A stretch of DNA of 64,000 nucleotides from Globodera rostochiensis (GCA_018350325.1 JAEVLN010000020.1:651796-715795), one strand, 5' to 3'; counted from the first letter of the stretch, positions 43,515 through 59,444 are shown. Notes: a model not told the origin generated them from the letters alone. Made by a program: numbers and translations.

Positions 43515-45114
43515 AATATTTGGACGTTCCAAAGCCAAAATATGAATTTGCATAATTTTCCGGGGACCGCGAGCCCCCCCCCCCCCCCCCCCCCCCTCCG
43601 GACTCCAGTAAAAACGGAGGTCGATTCGTTTTTACCGGCCCGAGGTAAGTTTGGTGCCGGGATTGACATTAAATTTTTTGGTTATCTGATAATCTAATCT
43701 CGGCATAAATCAAAAGCACTTTGTCTGTAGTAGCTAGAACCGAAAAGTATTAAACCCTTGACTTTAGGCATTTTTCTCTTTAGCTCTTTTTTCCTATAGG
43801 CCATTAACATTTTAGGCACTCCATTTGACACTTTTCTCGTTTGAGACTTCCATGCGGCACTTTTCCTTCTTTCACTTCTTTTTCATTTGTTGTTTTATAC
43901 CATTTTCCATTCCCTATGATTTTCATTTAGGCGTTTTTCCCTCTTTTGGTTTCCCCCTTTTGTCCGGTGGGGGTCAGTCGCGTCTCGGGAACATTTAGCA
44001 GCTCATAAATTTTTTCAAGACTCAATCTTCACTTTATATCATTCGAAGACCTAAAATTGAACAAAATTATAACCAGAAAACAATGAACGACTTTCTTTCT
44101 TTTATTTAAAATTTTAGTCCGTTTACACTTTTTCATTTATAACTTTTTAATAGTAAATCGAACGGCTCGTTACTGAAATATGTACATCTCTAATCATTTA
44201 GAGCTTTCAAATGATATAAAGATTAGAAAGTCTTGAAAAAAAGTTATGAGCTGCTAAACGTTCCCGAGACGCGAGTGGCCCGCTTAGCCTTTTTTCCCTT
44301 TTGCACTTTTTCCCACTTAATTATCCGGTCCGTTTCATTTTTTATGTTTTATAAGTGTAAGTCCTCAATTTTAAAATTAATACGTTTCCCAGATGTGTAT
44401 TAATTTTTCTAAAAGATTATTTACGTGGCGGGACAAAATCAGAAGAAAATGAGTTGCGTTTGGCTTTTGGGACGAACCGGACGATCGATCATCTGGCTTC
44501 TTCCGCCCTTTCCGTTAGTTTTTGTCTTTCTCGTAGAACTCTGCTGACTTTTCTCATACACATTCCCCAGCTCTCTGCCGTCTTTGTCTGTCGATGGTCA
44601 CTCACTCTCTGTGTGCAAATGGTCACTCACTCATTCACTTAAATGTCTGTGACGAACGACGGGGAGGGGAGGGGGGGGAATGAAGTTAGCGTGCCTCCGT
44701 TCTCCCCCCGCCTCGCGCCCCTCCATCCATCCATCGGAGCGTCCGTCCCACCCGCTGCGTTCACCTTCACCTCCCCCTCCCCTCCACCTTTGACCCCTCC
44801 CTCCTTTACCACAGTGATTTCTCTCCCCTCCCTCCGTCCTCCACTCTTTTCCTCGCATTGCTTCGTCTTTCTGTTTTTGGCGTCCTTTCGTCGCTGACCT
44901 TCGACCCGCCCGTCCATTCCCTCGTCCATTTTATGTACCACAGCCATAAGAAAGCAAGTTCGGCGATACTCCAAGTTGTGTGACCCAAATAAATTGTCTC
45001 AATCCGTCCATCCCTCCCTCCCTCACACACATCGTTCGTCCACCGTCCTGAGCAGCAGTCCTTTCCCGTCTTGTCTTGACCTCTGATTGACCTGACCCCG
45101 GCTTTTGTGTGACG
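43515..45114. other. long spacer or first intron upstream of nhr-23
   Basis: Holds a C tract of about 23 bases (43575-43597), the foldback element at 43975-44285, and a pyrimidine-rich strand segment (44640-44880, CCTCCC and CCTCC repeats). Tandem CATC and CCTC runs near 44725 and 45010. No gene recognised. It probably contains nhr-23 regulatory sequence. Confidence 0.45.
43975..44285. repeat. foldback (inverted repeat) element
   Basis: Arms of about 85-110 bp: CGCGTCTCGGGAACATTTAG, AGCTCATAA, TTCAAGACT and ACTTTATATCATTCGAA on the left, and their complements AAATGATATAAAG, AGTCTTGAA, TTATGAGCTGCTAAACG and TTCCCGAGACGCG on the right. Central loop about 100 bp. Shares the ATTCGAA / CATTTATAACTTTTT style of the other foldbacks. 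Confidence 0.8.
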
Positions 45115-49607
<4,493 letters not shown>

Positions 49608-50565
49608 CTTTGGCGTGAAAGTTGACATTGGAAGATGACAATGTTTAGTTTTAGTTATGCCACTTTAGCGGGAATTTAGAGGAAAGGGGTTTTCATTTCC
49701 GACCTTCCCACGCCATTCATTCTTCGCATTCCAGACAGCCCACAAATCTTTCATAATCTTTGCCACATTTGCAATAATGCTCTGAAAACATTAAACATGC
49801 AATTTAGTACAAATTTCTATTCATTGTTCGTTCATTTCTCAAATTTTGCCTGCACTTCCCAGTTAAAATAAACTTGTAAAATTTTTTTCGAAATGACCCC
49901 AACATGAGATTCAGAACCCGCTGTTACCGATGTATTATTTATTATCTGTTTATTCTCCTTCGTTCTTCAGTGTAAATTTCGACTCCGTCAATTTCTTGTT
50001 GTAATCAATCCATGATTGAAGCAGAAGATGAGATCATTCTAAGTAGTCTTTTTGATGCGTGGGCATTTTATTGGGATTGAATAGGTGGCGGGGGGGGGGC
50101 TGGATTCGGGATGGGCTGCTGGGGATTGCGCAAAAATAGTCGGCGTATCTGGGTCATTCCACCCCCGCGTTTTTGTTACTCAGCCTGGCACCACAACACA
50201 CACAGAACGTCCAGATCGAGAGAGCTGGTCAAAGTCAGCATACGAAGACGACTTACCCTAATCAATCGCCTTACTATTAGAACTATTATGCTATTTAATT
50301 AAGAGACCCTGGGAAACTGTCGGACAAATGTAGCACCGAACGTACAAGGAAATTTTTGGGCGCCAAATAGCAGAAGTTTTTGTTAAAGGAATTCCAACAA
50401 CGAATACTCTTTTCGTTTATTGTTCTTAACAAAGATTGACGCATTTTCTCTTTTACAGCTGTTTCTTAGCCGATTTACACACAAGTCAAAAAACAGTCTT
50501 ATTTTGCCGAAACAATTAAAAGCAACAGAAATAGACAACAGAATACTTTAGGATTTCGAGTCTTA
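49608..50565. other. 3' flank between convergent nhr-23 and eIF3e
   Basis: No protein-like frame. AT-rich except for a 9-base G run near 50090. AATAAA and AATTAAA-like polyadenylation candidates occur on both strands. Nothing else recognised. Confidence 0.4.
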
Positions 50566-52695
50566 TCACATAATTTCCCGCTCGCCTCTCTTCCAAGTGC
50601 CTCCCTTAAACGGGTCCGAATTAATCCACGCCAAAAGGTTTGGGGGCGGGCGTACCTTTCGACTGTCGATCCGCAGCTTTTCCAATTGCAAAGCCACTTG
50701 TTGGGAGCGAAACGTCCTAAACGGAGAGAATTCAAACAAAAAATTGGTCACCGGTGGGTACCACAAATGTCGGCCGGCCATATCAGACATATATTATCAT
50801 CAATTAAAAGCTCCAGATAAGAATCGCCGTTTCAATTTTCTTTCGGACTTCACCGGCTGCAGCCCAACCCCACCATCATGCCCAAAAACTCACATTCGCT
50901 TTGTGTTCTCCATCACTTGCTCGTGTATACTGATCGGCTTCGCACCCATCACCACTTGGCCCGATTGGGAATCAATTTTGGCGCCCTCAATGCGATAAGT
51001 ACGGATCAAATTGACAATCCATCGCTCCGCATCGGTCTCAAAACTTTTGATTAACTTTTTATAGGAAAAAAACAAACTTTGTCCATGTTTAAACGGTTGG
51101 CCAACATTTCAAGACCGATGCATTGATGAATGCGACAAAACATCTCAAAAATAAGAAGCCGGGCACTTTCTCTAAAGTCATCCAGACATCCGACCAAAAA
51201 GAAGTCGTTGCTCAGCACCTGAAACGGAGGCGACCGATTGGGAAAGGAAGAATTTCCAAAAAGGGAAAACCGATTCGCATTCTCTTAATTTCGTTTGTGC
51301 AGCATCAAAGTCAAAATCGATGTAGAGACAGGAGAGGAACTCTGTGACCGGGTCTTGGTAATTGCAGCGTTCCTGAAAATTTTCAGACGAGATTAAAAGT
51401 TCCAGAATATTATGAGAATAAAATATAGTACTCCAAAAAATAAACACAAAAATTGAATCAGGAGTGACGTACTTCCAATTTATCAGTTCTTGTTTTTGTC
51501 TGTGAATTTTTGAGTTTTGCATGACTGACCGCTTCAATCGTTTTGACCAGGTCTTTAAGGCTCGCTTTCTGCTTGTTTTTACTGGTTATTACAGAAACGG
51601 CCACGTAACGCAGAAGGTGGGGGCAAAGAATCTAAGAAAAAAATTGTCTGTTGTGAAGGGGGCAAACTCTTGCGGGTAATTCACCTGAATGGTGTTCAGG
51701 TAGGGCTGCTGATTGAGGCAAATGTCGATGACTTCGTCCCGTCCCTTGGGACAATTGAAGTAAATGTAAAGAGCCCAGTGCAGAATCCAGGCCCGGTGTT
51801 GTAGCAGTTCCAGTTCGGAAGCGAACGGCTCGGAGTCTACGTAGGCGCGCAGTCTGTTCAGATCATCCTTTGCGTGGTCCCAACTTTGCAGCAGAATTTC
51901 CGAAGCCAATTTTCCGTATTGGGCGTTCAGATAGTTCGGGTCGTACTGCGGGATCAGATTCCGGTAGAAGTCCAAATAGGTGGAAGCGGCCAAATAGTTT
52001 CCACATTCGTACAAGAACTTGCCATACTTATACAAGCTGTCCAGCATCTCCATTTTGAACTGAATTAAAAAGATGGACATGCACTTATTATGGACAAAAG
52101 CAGTGACAAACAGGTAATAATTTCGATGATTAGCTCTTTTGTTTGTTAATCAAATAATGCCACTAATTATCATACGACAGGATAGGTCCTGAGGTGGTGG
52201 GGGAGGCGTGGCCTCTGGATAAGACAATATTATACAATACATTAATTTTACCAGAAATCAAGAAGGGGAGTGCTTACCCCGTACCGCTGATCAATGTACT
52301 CTAACACTTTGTTGTTGCCCTCTCTATCGCGCGTCGTGCTCTCTGTCATTTCCTTCACGTCGTCCCGGTCCAAAATTTCGATGGCCGGGTTACAAGCCGC
52401 CTTAAGGCGTTCCCGTTCTTCCAAAACCTGCTGTTTCTTCATCTGAAACTGCTCCAAAAGGCCCTCATCTTTGCCCCACCCTTCGATAAGACTGTCGATC
52501 ATATTCGTTTTCTGAAGAACGGCCAAATGCACCTTTTTGAAGGACTCTTCATCATAAATCTGAAGAGAGCGGCTTTAAAATTTTAGATGAAAATAAAAAC
52601 AGAACCTTTCTTTGCTCGATGTATTCCAACAACGGAATCACAAGATGCAGGTCGAAAAATGGGATAAGGCGCTTTATCAAGTCATATTCAGCCAT
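50566..52695 (-). CDS. eif-3.E: translation initiation factor eIF3 subunit E (INT6)
   Basis: PCI-domain subunit of eIF3. ATG at 52695: [27 protein letters not shown] is the conserved eIF3e N terminus. Following exons: [31 protein letters not shown]; then [75 protein letters not shown]; then [34 protein letters not shown]; and the PCI part [53 protein letters not shown]. Ends [11 protein letters not shown] at 50568-50566. Length and order fit eIF3e. Introns are short and AT-rich. Position between nhr-23 (convergent) and a repeat-rich 5' flank suggests its own promoter at 52700-52830. Confidence 0.95.
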
Positions 52696-52826
52696 TTCCA
52701 ATTAATTTAGCTAATAGGTCTAAAATTTGCATGAGATAATCTGCATATACAAAAGTGTGCAATTGTTATGAAGAAAGACTTTGCCAATGCACCACAGCGA
52801 TTCATTTTTGCATCTTATTACCGTTT

Positions 52827-53315
52827 GGGGCAATCCTTAAGAATGGGGGTCCCTAATTTTTTTTCAAAAAATAATAACATTTTATAAAGTCGTTAAAAAT
52901 AGTTTTTAGGGCTGTTCTGGGACGTAGAATCCGAATCTGACCTCCGTTTCGCCCGATGTCTAACCCCGGACCCGAATTCGAATTTTTCAAAAAAATCGAT
53001 TTTCTTAATTTTACATTAAATATTGAAAAAGGTCGTTTCCGGGGTTTTCTGATGCGTAGGATTCGAATCTGATATCTAAAAAGCCAAATTAATGCGTTTG
53101 ATTGTTTGTTTTTGCAAAAAAATAGATTTTTTTGAAAATATGGGCTATTACCAAAATCAAGTACTTGATGAAAAAATCTTAGACAAAATCAATGATTTGA
53201 CAAAATCTAAGGTCAGATTCGTGATTAGCACCCTTGAAACCCCCCGGATATAAATTTTTAGCTCAAATAACAAAGTATGAATTAGGGACCCCCATTCTTT
53301 AGGATTGCCCAGTTT
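52827..53315. mobile_element. inverted-repeat element with nested repeat copies
   Basis: About 485 bp with terminal inverted repeats of about 30 bp: GGGCAATCCTTAAGAATGGGG..TCCCTAATT on the left and AATTAGGGACCCCCATTCTTTAGGATTGCCC on the right. GTTTG occurs just outside both ends (with one extra A on the right), a possible target duplication. The interior holds two direct copies of the GTAGAATCCGAATCTGA family (52920-52980, 53055-53080) and a partial inverted one (53205-53250). Non-coding. Confidence 0.65.
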
Positions 53316-53599
53316 GGGAAAACAGTGCACTATTTCGCTTTTCCCTCTAACCGTTCTCTTCTTTTGGCGTTCTTTCGGACCGGTAGCCGCAAAAAACAAA
53401 ATTCAAAAAAGAGACGGCCATAAGTCAAAGGCGTCTGTTTGTTGCAATTGGTTTAAATTACTCAGTGTTTACACATACCTACAAATACAAATAAGACACA
53501 TTTAGTTCTATGAATTTTCAAATTGTTTGGGAGTACCAATGTTCGGCTTCAAAATGGTTGGAATTTGACAAGGATTTGTCTACTTTCTTAAACAGGTCG

Positions 53600-54000
53600 G
53601 TTTATTTGGAGGTCGAATCAAATTTTGAAGAAAAAAACTAAAAAAAACTTTAAAAAAAACAAAAAAAAAACAAAAAAAAACAGTCTTTCGAGTGATGCAA
53701 AGGGAGCTGCTCGTGAGATTGAGGGATGGAACATGCAATTTGATCTCCGGCAGATGCAACAGTGCAATTCCGACACGGGGTTTATGCGCAGTATTCGATG
53801 CGCCCTCCGAGTTATTAATGGTAGGGAAGTTTTTGCGCCACATAATCCAGTTCCAGAATGCTGATCACGAGTATGACCATTTTTTTTTTGCAACAATTCG
53901 AAATTCAGATTTCGAGTACTTGAAAGGCACTTTTTTTAAACTTAACCAAATCAAACAAACAATGCCATTCGAAGGCTCTAAATGAGAAGAAACCCTAAAA
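53600..54000. other. spacer with A-rich run and an unassigned open frame
   Basis: An AAAAC-rich stretch at 53630-53685 is followed by 53692-53870, which is open in several frames (for example LRQMQQCNSDTGFMRSIRC) with balanced codons and could be a decayed or partial gene. No family recognised. A foldback-like ATTCGAAGGCTCT occurs near 53968. Confidence 0.3.
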
Positions 54001-54024
54001 AGGGTCGGTAGATTTATGCAGTTC

Positions 54025-54970
54025 AAATCAAGGTATTTCTACACTATATGGGAGTGGTTCGGATCTGAACAATTCATATACCAATCGACGCCTCTCATCG
54101 AGCTGAGCACGAATCTGCAAAAAATTTTCCGCGGAAACCACTTTGAAGAAAGTTATGGCCCTTCAAACTTGGCCAAAAACCATAGGGGGGACCCTTTTGG
54201 TCAAAATTTTTGGGAAATATTTTTATTCTAAATAGCGTCTCAAATATGTTATTTAATGCACTGATTACGAATTCGTCAATAAAAATTAAAAATTGAGCAT
54301 TTAAAGCAGTTTTTGAACCGGTTTAAATTTTTGAAATTTATGGGGAAAATGACTTATTTAAATTAAAACAAAAGCCCGATAAGGGAAAAATTAAACAGTA
54401 AGGTGGAAAATAGCAGCCAAAATAAAGTAAAAACAAGTTAACAGGCATAATGAAATCTAAAAATCATACAATTTAGGCATCCACTTACGCGGGCTTAGGC
54501 TAGGCCTCAGCCTAACGCGGGCTTAGGTTTAGGCCTCAGCCTAACACGGGCTTAGGCTTAGGCCTCAGCCTAACGCGGGCTTAGGCTTTTCAGACCCTTT
54601 TTAGAATAAAAAAACATCCGTCCCCCCTATGGTTTTTGGCCAACTTTGAGAAGCCATAACTTTGCTCAAAATCGAGAGCGACTCAAAATTTTTGCAGATT
54701 CGTAATCAGCTCGACGAGGGGAGTTGAATGATATATAATTTTTCCAATAACAAATTTTCAGACACTTTTTAGAATAAAAATATTTCCCAAAAATTTTGAC
54801 CAAAAGGGTCCCCCCTATGGTTTTTGGCCAAGTTTGAGGGGCCATAACTTTCTTCAAAGTGGTTTCCGCGGAAAAATTTTTGCAGATTCGTGCTCAGCTC
54901 GATGAGAGGAGTCGATTGGTATATGAATTGTTCAGATCCGAACCACTCCCATATAGTGTAGAAATTCCCA
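54025..54970. repeat. large foldback element enclosing a TTAGGC-like tandem array
   Basis: Left arm about 54025-54235 and right arm about 54740-54970 are inverted copies (CTACACTATATGGGAGTGG, ATACCAATCGACGCCTCTC, GCAAAAAATTTTCCGCGG, CCATAGGGGGGACCC and complements). A third, diverged right-arm copy lies at 54585-54735. The loop holds the array at 54486-54596. No transposase recognised. Confidence 0.8.
54486..54596. repeat. tandem repeat built of TTAGGC-like units
   Basis: Three full copies and a partial of a unit of about 34 bp: CGGGCTTAGGCTTAGGCC then TCAGCCTAACG. Each unit contains TTAGGC in both orientations. It lies in the loop of the 54025-54970 foldback. Confidence 0.8.
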
Positions 54971-54996
54971 AATCAATTAAACTTTGTTTACATTTT

Positions 54997-55625
54997 ATGT
55001 TGCAAAAGCTGGTCATATTCAAGAACAGCACCACTGAAGCCCCACCGGCACTGGATTCGTTATCCTTTTTAGAAGGGGAAAAATTTGTATGGTCCTATCA
55101 GCAGAATGGACCCCGGAAACGATGGGTCAGCTTCCCAGCGGATTTGGCTCTTAAATTGGAAGAAAATGTTGGCGGTGTTTACATTGACAATGAGCGAGCT
55201 GTTCATCAGGCTGATGAGCGAGTAGAGTTTGAATTGAATGGGCAAGAGGTTCTTATCAATTGGCCTGCGAAAAAGATGACTGTTCTGAACACGGAGGAGG
55301 AGTGCGTTATTGAGAGAGTCAAGTCCAATGTAAATTCATCACCAGCAGATGCATTTTTGCTCAATTTTCTAAGGCTGGGCCTCCAAATTCATTCGATCCT
55401 CCACACCCCGCCAAATACTCTCCGACGTCCGTCCGCGAGAGAAACCGGCCTTTTATAGAGGAAGCAGCCAAAAGAGCGAAGGGAAGGAAGTCGAAGGCGG
55501 CGAGGAAAGAACCAACGGACCGGGGGAAGGACAGCCGAACAAAGGAAGAAGCGGGCTTTGAAAACGAAGGTGCCACGGACGGGAAGGGAAGAAAGAAGCG
55601 GAAGGAGAAAGATGGCGCACTTTAA
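54997..55625 (+). CDS. WWE-domain protein with basic C-terminal tail
   Basis: Single 44-nt intron (55330-55373: GTAAAT...TTTTCTAAG). Residues about 25-110 fit the WWE pattern, which in PARPs and ubiquitin ligases binds ADP-ribose-type groups: FVWSYQQNGPRKRWVSFP, LEENVGGVYIDN, RVEFELNGQEVLINWPAKKM, CVIERV. After the intron a Lys/Arg/Glu-rich segment (EEAAKRAKGRKSKAARKE, KGRKKRKEKDGAL) looks like a nuclear tail. No RING, PARP or HECT domain follows. Start taken at ATG 54997 (MLQKLVIFKNS); the frame is also open upstream through the right arm of the foldback to 54859, so a repeat-derived start is possible. WWE call is from pattern only. A gene on the same strand starts 334 bp downstream. Confidence 0.6.
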
Positions 55626-55958
55626 CTACGGAAAACAAGAAAAAAGCGATCATTTATCAGAACCCTTCGCTGGTTGTTTCTTTTACTTATTCACTGTCAT
55701 ACAAAACCCTCCCTTCCAAATATGAAAGGTCTTTACTTTGCTGCATTTTATTATTTGCTATAAGTAAATGTGTTGGCATTGATCGATTTGTCGGTTAGGC
55801 GATGTTTTTGGCTGTGCCTTTTCACGTGGATTCAAATGTAAATTTGGGGTGGTGGCGTATTCTGTGCGTGGTGTGTTTGGTTCCCCCAAAAGATTACTCT
55901 CTCCTCATTTGGAAATTGGTGAATTTTGGCATTTCCATTTACTTCTGTTAAATAAGCG

Positions 55959-57857
55959 ATGAAACCCAGTGGGAGCTCGTGGAAATTCGCACTAATTTTT
56001 CTCTCCGGTATTATCGTTGTGAGTCTTTTTGGGTGTACTGTAACTGTTTGGGCTGCCCGTTACTGTACATTCCGTGCATTTTCCCCCGTCAGGCCGCACA
56101 GCTCCTCTTTATTGTCCATTGGCGGTGGCACTTTTGGCAAAGTGAACATTGGAGCGCGTGAGTACCCCCCCCCCCCGCCATTCCGGTGCCCTTCTGACAG
56201 ATTTCCTTAGAAAATTGCCCCCTCAATGGGTGGCCATTGAAAGTGGAAGCGAAGATGGCGACCGAATTGTGCAGGAGAAGATATGCCCCCGGGAGCAAAG
56301 CCATAGTGATGAGAAGCAACAGCCGGCACAACAAAGACATCGGCAGAATGGACAATGCTACGTGGTCTCCGATGGCCCATCCGCCTTTGGAACGTCCGTT
56401 TTGGATTATGGGGGACTCTGATCATCCCCCACTCGTTGGAGAGTTTTTTTTATAACCTCTGCTTGCCCATTTAAGCGGCTTTTCTCGGTCGCTGACGATG
56501 GAATCGCACAAAGACATTTTGCTGGCCGAATCCGATTTGGATTTCCCTCTACGTGTGTTATGGATAATTCTTTAAATCTGTACAAACCGTCCCCCCCCCC
56601 CCTCTCCAGATTACAAATTTACGCGCAAAAATGCACGTCAATGGTCCGTTCTGACCAACAAAGTCACTGTCGACTACCAAAAAGTGATCATTGCCCAGCC
56701 TTTTATCACCCAAACTTTTGCTCCTTCTCTGACGCCATGGAAAGTTTTGGATGGGAAAGTACGAAGAATTCTCTGCTTGGGACTTCGTGGCTCTTCAGTG
56801 AATAATTTTTTCTCGACTTTGTCAACAAAGGTCAGCGAAAGGGTTGGCTATGATTTTTGGCATTCAATTCGCCTGCTCTTTTATGTAATTGACCAGGCTG
56901 GTGTATCCGCCGTAATGTTCTTCAATTATCCCAAAATAATGACCAAATAAACCAAAATCTCACACCCAAAAAACAAAACCCCATCATTCGTGTCAAGAAA
57001 TACCCGAGCTGTAGGAATGAATGCTCGAGAGTCTCGATTTTAGGTCTTGAGCATCCTCAACGAACTGTCCCTACTAAATACGTGAACTGTTTTACAGTAC
57101 GAAGTCACCGTGGTCGAGCCAGACCCCGCGATTCATTACATTGCGAAGAAATGGTTTGGCTTCGAGGAAACGGAACACCACCGCATTCTGGTGGAGAATC
57201 CGGTTTTCTACTTGACAGCCAGAGCAAGGCTAATTGAACACCCGAAAATGGGTTGGCTTACATCATTTGGATTGAATTCCCCCCTTTTTCGATAAAGTGA
57301 GCGCGTCTCAATTTCACTTTATCGTCGTTGACGTTTGCCATGGGCTCGACTCAAAATTCCGAGGAAAATGTCCGTTTGATGAATTCGAAGAAGAGAAAAC
57401 GGTTAAAGATCTGAGTATAAATTTGGCTGAGAATGGTAAGTTCGAAAGACAAAAAAACAGTTGGCAGCAGTTAATGTACAAGGATTCAGGCACAATTGTG
57501 GTCAACAACTTCTCATTGGACTCAAAGTCCGACATTCCGACGGTAATGTGAAAGGTCCCTTTTCAACTTATTTGTTAGCCCCTCTGAGTTCAGCAGCATC
57601 AACTGGCCAACAGAGAACACCGGATGCTCCAACTCTACCAAAAGTACTTCACTCATTGTTTCTTCGTCAATATTACTTCGAATTTGGTGGGAGCATTGAA
57701 GGAACTAATGCCGATGAATACGATCCCACAATTGCCAGATTCTGACTTGCTCCAGAAAGGGTCCGATTACTCGACTGCACTACCATTTGGCGTACAGGAA
57801 GCTGTCGAAGGACTTGCAGACCTTCACAGCGGAAGAAGAACCGAAATTTTTCCTTGA
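55959..57857 (+). CDS. membrane-anchored spermidine-synthase-like methyltransferase
   Basis: Exon 1 (ATG 55959, MKPSGSSWKFALIFLSGIIV) joins in phase to AAQLLFIVHWRWHFW, giving a signal anchor or signal peptide. Then KLPPQWVAIESGSEDGD, CYVVSDGPSAFGTSVLDYGG, FSRSLTMESHKDILLAES, and a Rossmann core: RRILCLGLRGSSVNNFFSTL (motif I, SAM binding), YEVTVVEPDPAIHYIAKKWF (motif II, acidic), HFIVVDVCHGLDS (motif IV) and GTIVVNNFSL. This is the order seen in spermidine-synthase-like (PABS) methyltransferases, which are expanded in nematodes. The glycine-rich loop is altered (GLRGSS), so polyamine synthase activity should not be assumed. The C-terminal exon frame (LYQKYFTHCFFVNITSNLVG) and stop at 57857 are the least certain. 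C runs occur in two introns (56166, 56591). Confidence 0.6.
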
Positions 57858-58552
57858 CCTTGAGGCGACTTGATAATGGAGATCAGCCCACACGTTCAGG
57901 GACGTATCCATTAGTGGTGGGGGACCCTTTTGTTTCCATTCCCCTCCGTAGGTCCCTTGTTTATGTATTTGTTCTGATTACATTCATATTTTTAAGTGCA
58001 TAAAAAAGAGTGGTTCAATATCGCCCAATGTGAAAAACTTGTCTTTCAATGGCTAAATTTCCGCTTCCGCTCCGAATCCCCCCCCCCCCCACAGCGCCAA
58101 AAGTGTCTCGAATCCAGCCACAGTCAAAATTCCCAAATGCCCTCCACGTCTTAGGCTAGGCCTAAGCTAGGCCTAGGCTAAGCTTAAGTTTGAACCCCCC
58201 ACCCACAAATCCGCACTTCACTTGTGATTTGGGGGATCGAATCTTTTAAATTTAAAGATTTGGCAAAACGTCTTTAAATTTTGAATAAAAGAGCATTATT
58301 CACTAACAAAATTTTCAATCCCGCACCTAACTATAAATTGCGGGATGCCGCTGCGGGATTTTTTTTCGAAATCTTTGATAGCGGATTTGCGGGATTAATC
58401 CCACAAAACGCAAAAAAATGCTGGATTGCGGAGCGGGATCCACTCCCGTGCCGGACTCTATCATTGTCGTTTCCGGAGTAAAAATAATGCCATTCAATTT
58501 CTCACGTGGAGAGGAGCCAAATGATATGTATATAAAATGACCCAAGCCCTCA
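57858..58552. repeat. repeat-rich spacer with TTAGGC-like palindrome
   Basis: A C run at 58078-58090. At 58150-58192 CTTAGGCTAGGCCTAAGC and GGCCTAGGCTAAGCTTAAG form TTAGGC-related palindromes. At 58330-58440 GCGGGATT is repeated several times (GATGCCGCTGCGGGATT, GGATTTGCGGGATTAATCC, GGAGCGGGATCC). No gene recognised. Confidence 0.5.
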
Positions 58553-59444
58553 GGGCCCGTATGCAAAGAACGGGGTAAGGGTAAGGTTACCCTCAGCTGT
58601 GGGTAACCTTACCCGTTACCCGTATTCAATGAACTACCCCGAGTTGTGGGTTAAGTTACCCGGGTAACCTAACCCTCAGCTGCGGGTAACTTTCTACCCG
58701 TATTCAAAGAATCGAGTAACGGGTTAGGTTACCCTCAGCTGCGGGTAAGATGGCTACCCTGGGTCGGACCAGGGTAAGCACTCGACCTAGCCTCCTTTAA
58801 AATTAATTTAAAAATATTTAAAAGTCATTAAAAATAAAATCAAGCGTGGGACTAATAAAATAAAATCTGCTCTTTCACCTGACATAAATTTTAAATTTTA
58901 TTTTTAAGTTTTTGAATAAATAACTTTGAATTAAAGTCAGTGTAATTTTTTGTGCAGCAATCTGTGAGAAAATTAGCATAAATCGAGAAAACAAATTTGG
59001 TTTATAAAATGCAGATTTTATCTCTTTTAAACAAAGTTGTTTATTTTAAAAAATATTTAGGGCTTTTTTTCGGCATACGGAGTCGAATCCAGACCGAGGA
59101 AATAACTGACTTTAAACTTAACCGATTCAAATTTTCTAAAAATCATTCGAAAGCTCTTGTCTAGATAAAGCTATCATTAAGCTAAAACTTAGCGATTGGA
59201 CAATGTTCGAAAAAGTTATGGGCAGAACAATCTGTTCTGGATTCGGTTCAGTTGACTTTTTTCCAATGGTATTCAAAGAAGCGGGTAACGGCTCAGGTTA
59301 CCCGCAGCTGAGGGTAAATAAGGGAGTTTCGGGTAATTTTCATTGAATACGAGTTAACCCGCAGCTGAGGGTAAGGTTACCCAGGTAGCCTTACCCGGGT
59401 AACCTTACCTGGGTAACTTTACCCCGTTCTTTGCATACGGGCCC
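58553..59444. mobile_element. non-autonomous inverted-repeat transposon (Harbinger/Tourist-like)
   Basis: About 890 bp bounded by GGCCCGTATGCAAAGAACGG and its exact complement CCGTTCTTTGCATACGGGCC. Flanks are CAG on both sides, a candidate 3-bp target duplication. Subterminal regions are packed with GGGTAAGGTTACCC and CAGCTG(T/C)GGGTAAC units in both orientations (58575-58760 and 59285-59420). The middle is AT-rich with no open frame. TIRs starting GGGCC/GGCCC and a 3-bp duplication suit PIF/Harbinger-derived MITEs; the class is inference. Confidence 0.8.

Noticed and set aside
43172..43669. 165-residue minus ORF with Gly, Ala and Val runs
   Set aside because: It is the antisense shadow of the CAC/CAG repeats and of the long C tract.
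54486..54596. true telomere or chromosome end
   Set aside because: Units are degenerate, in both orientations, and unique genes continue on both sides, so it is interstitial.
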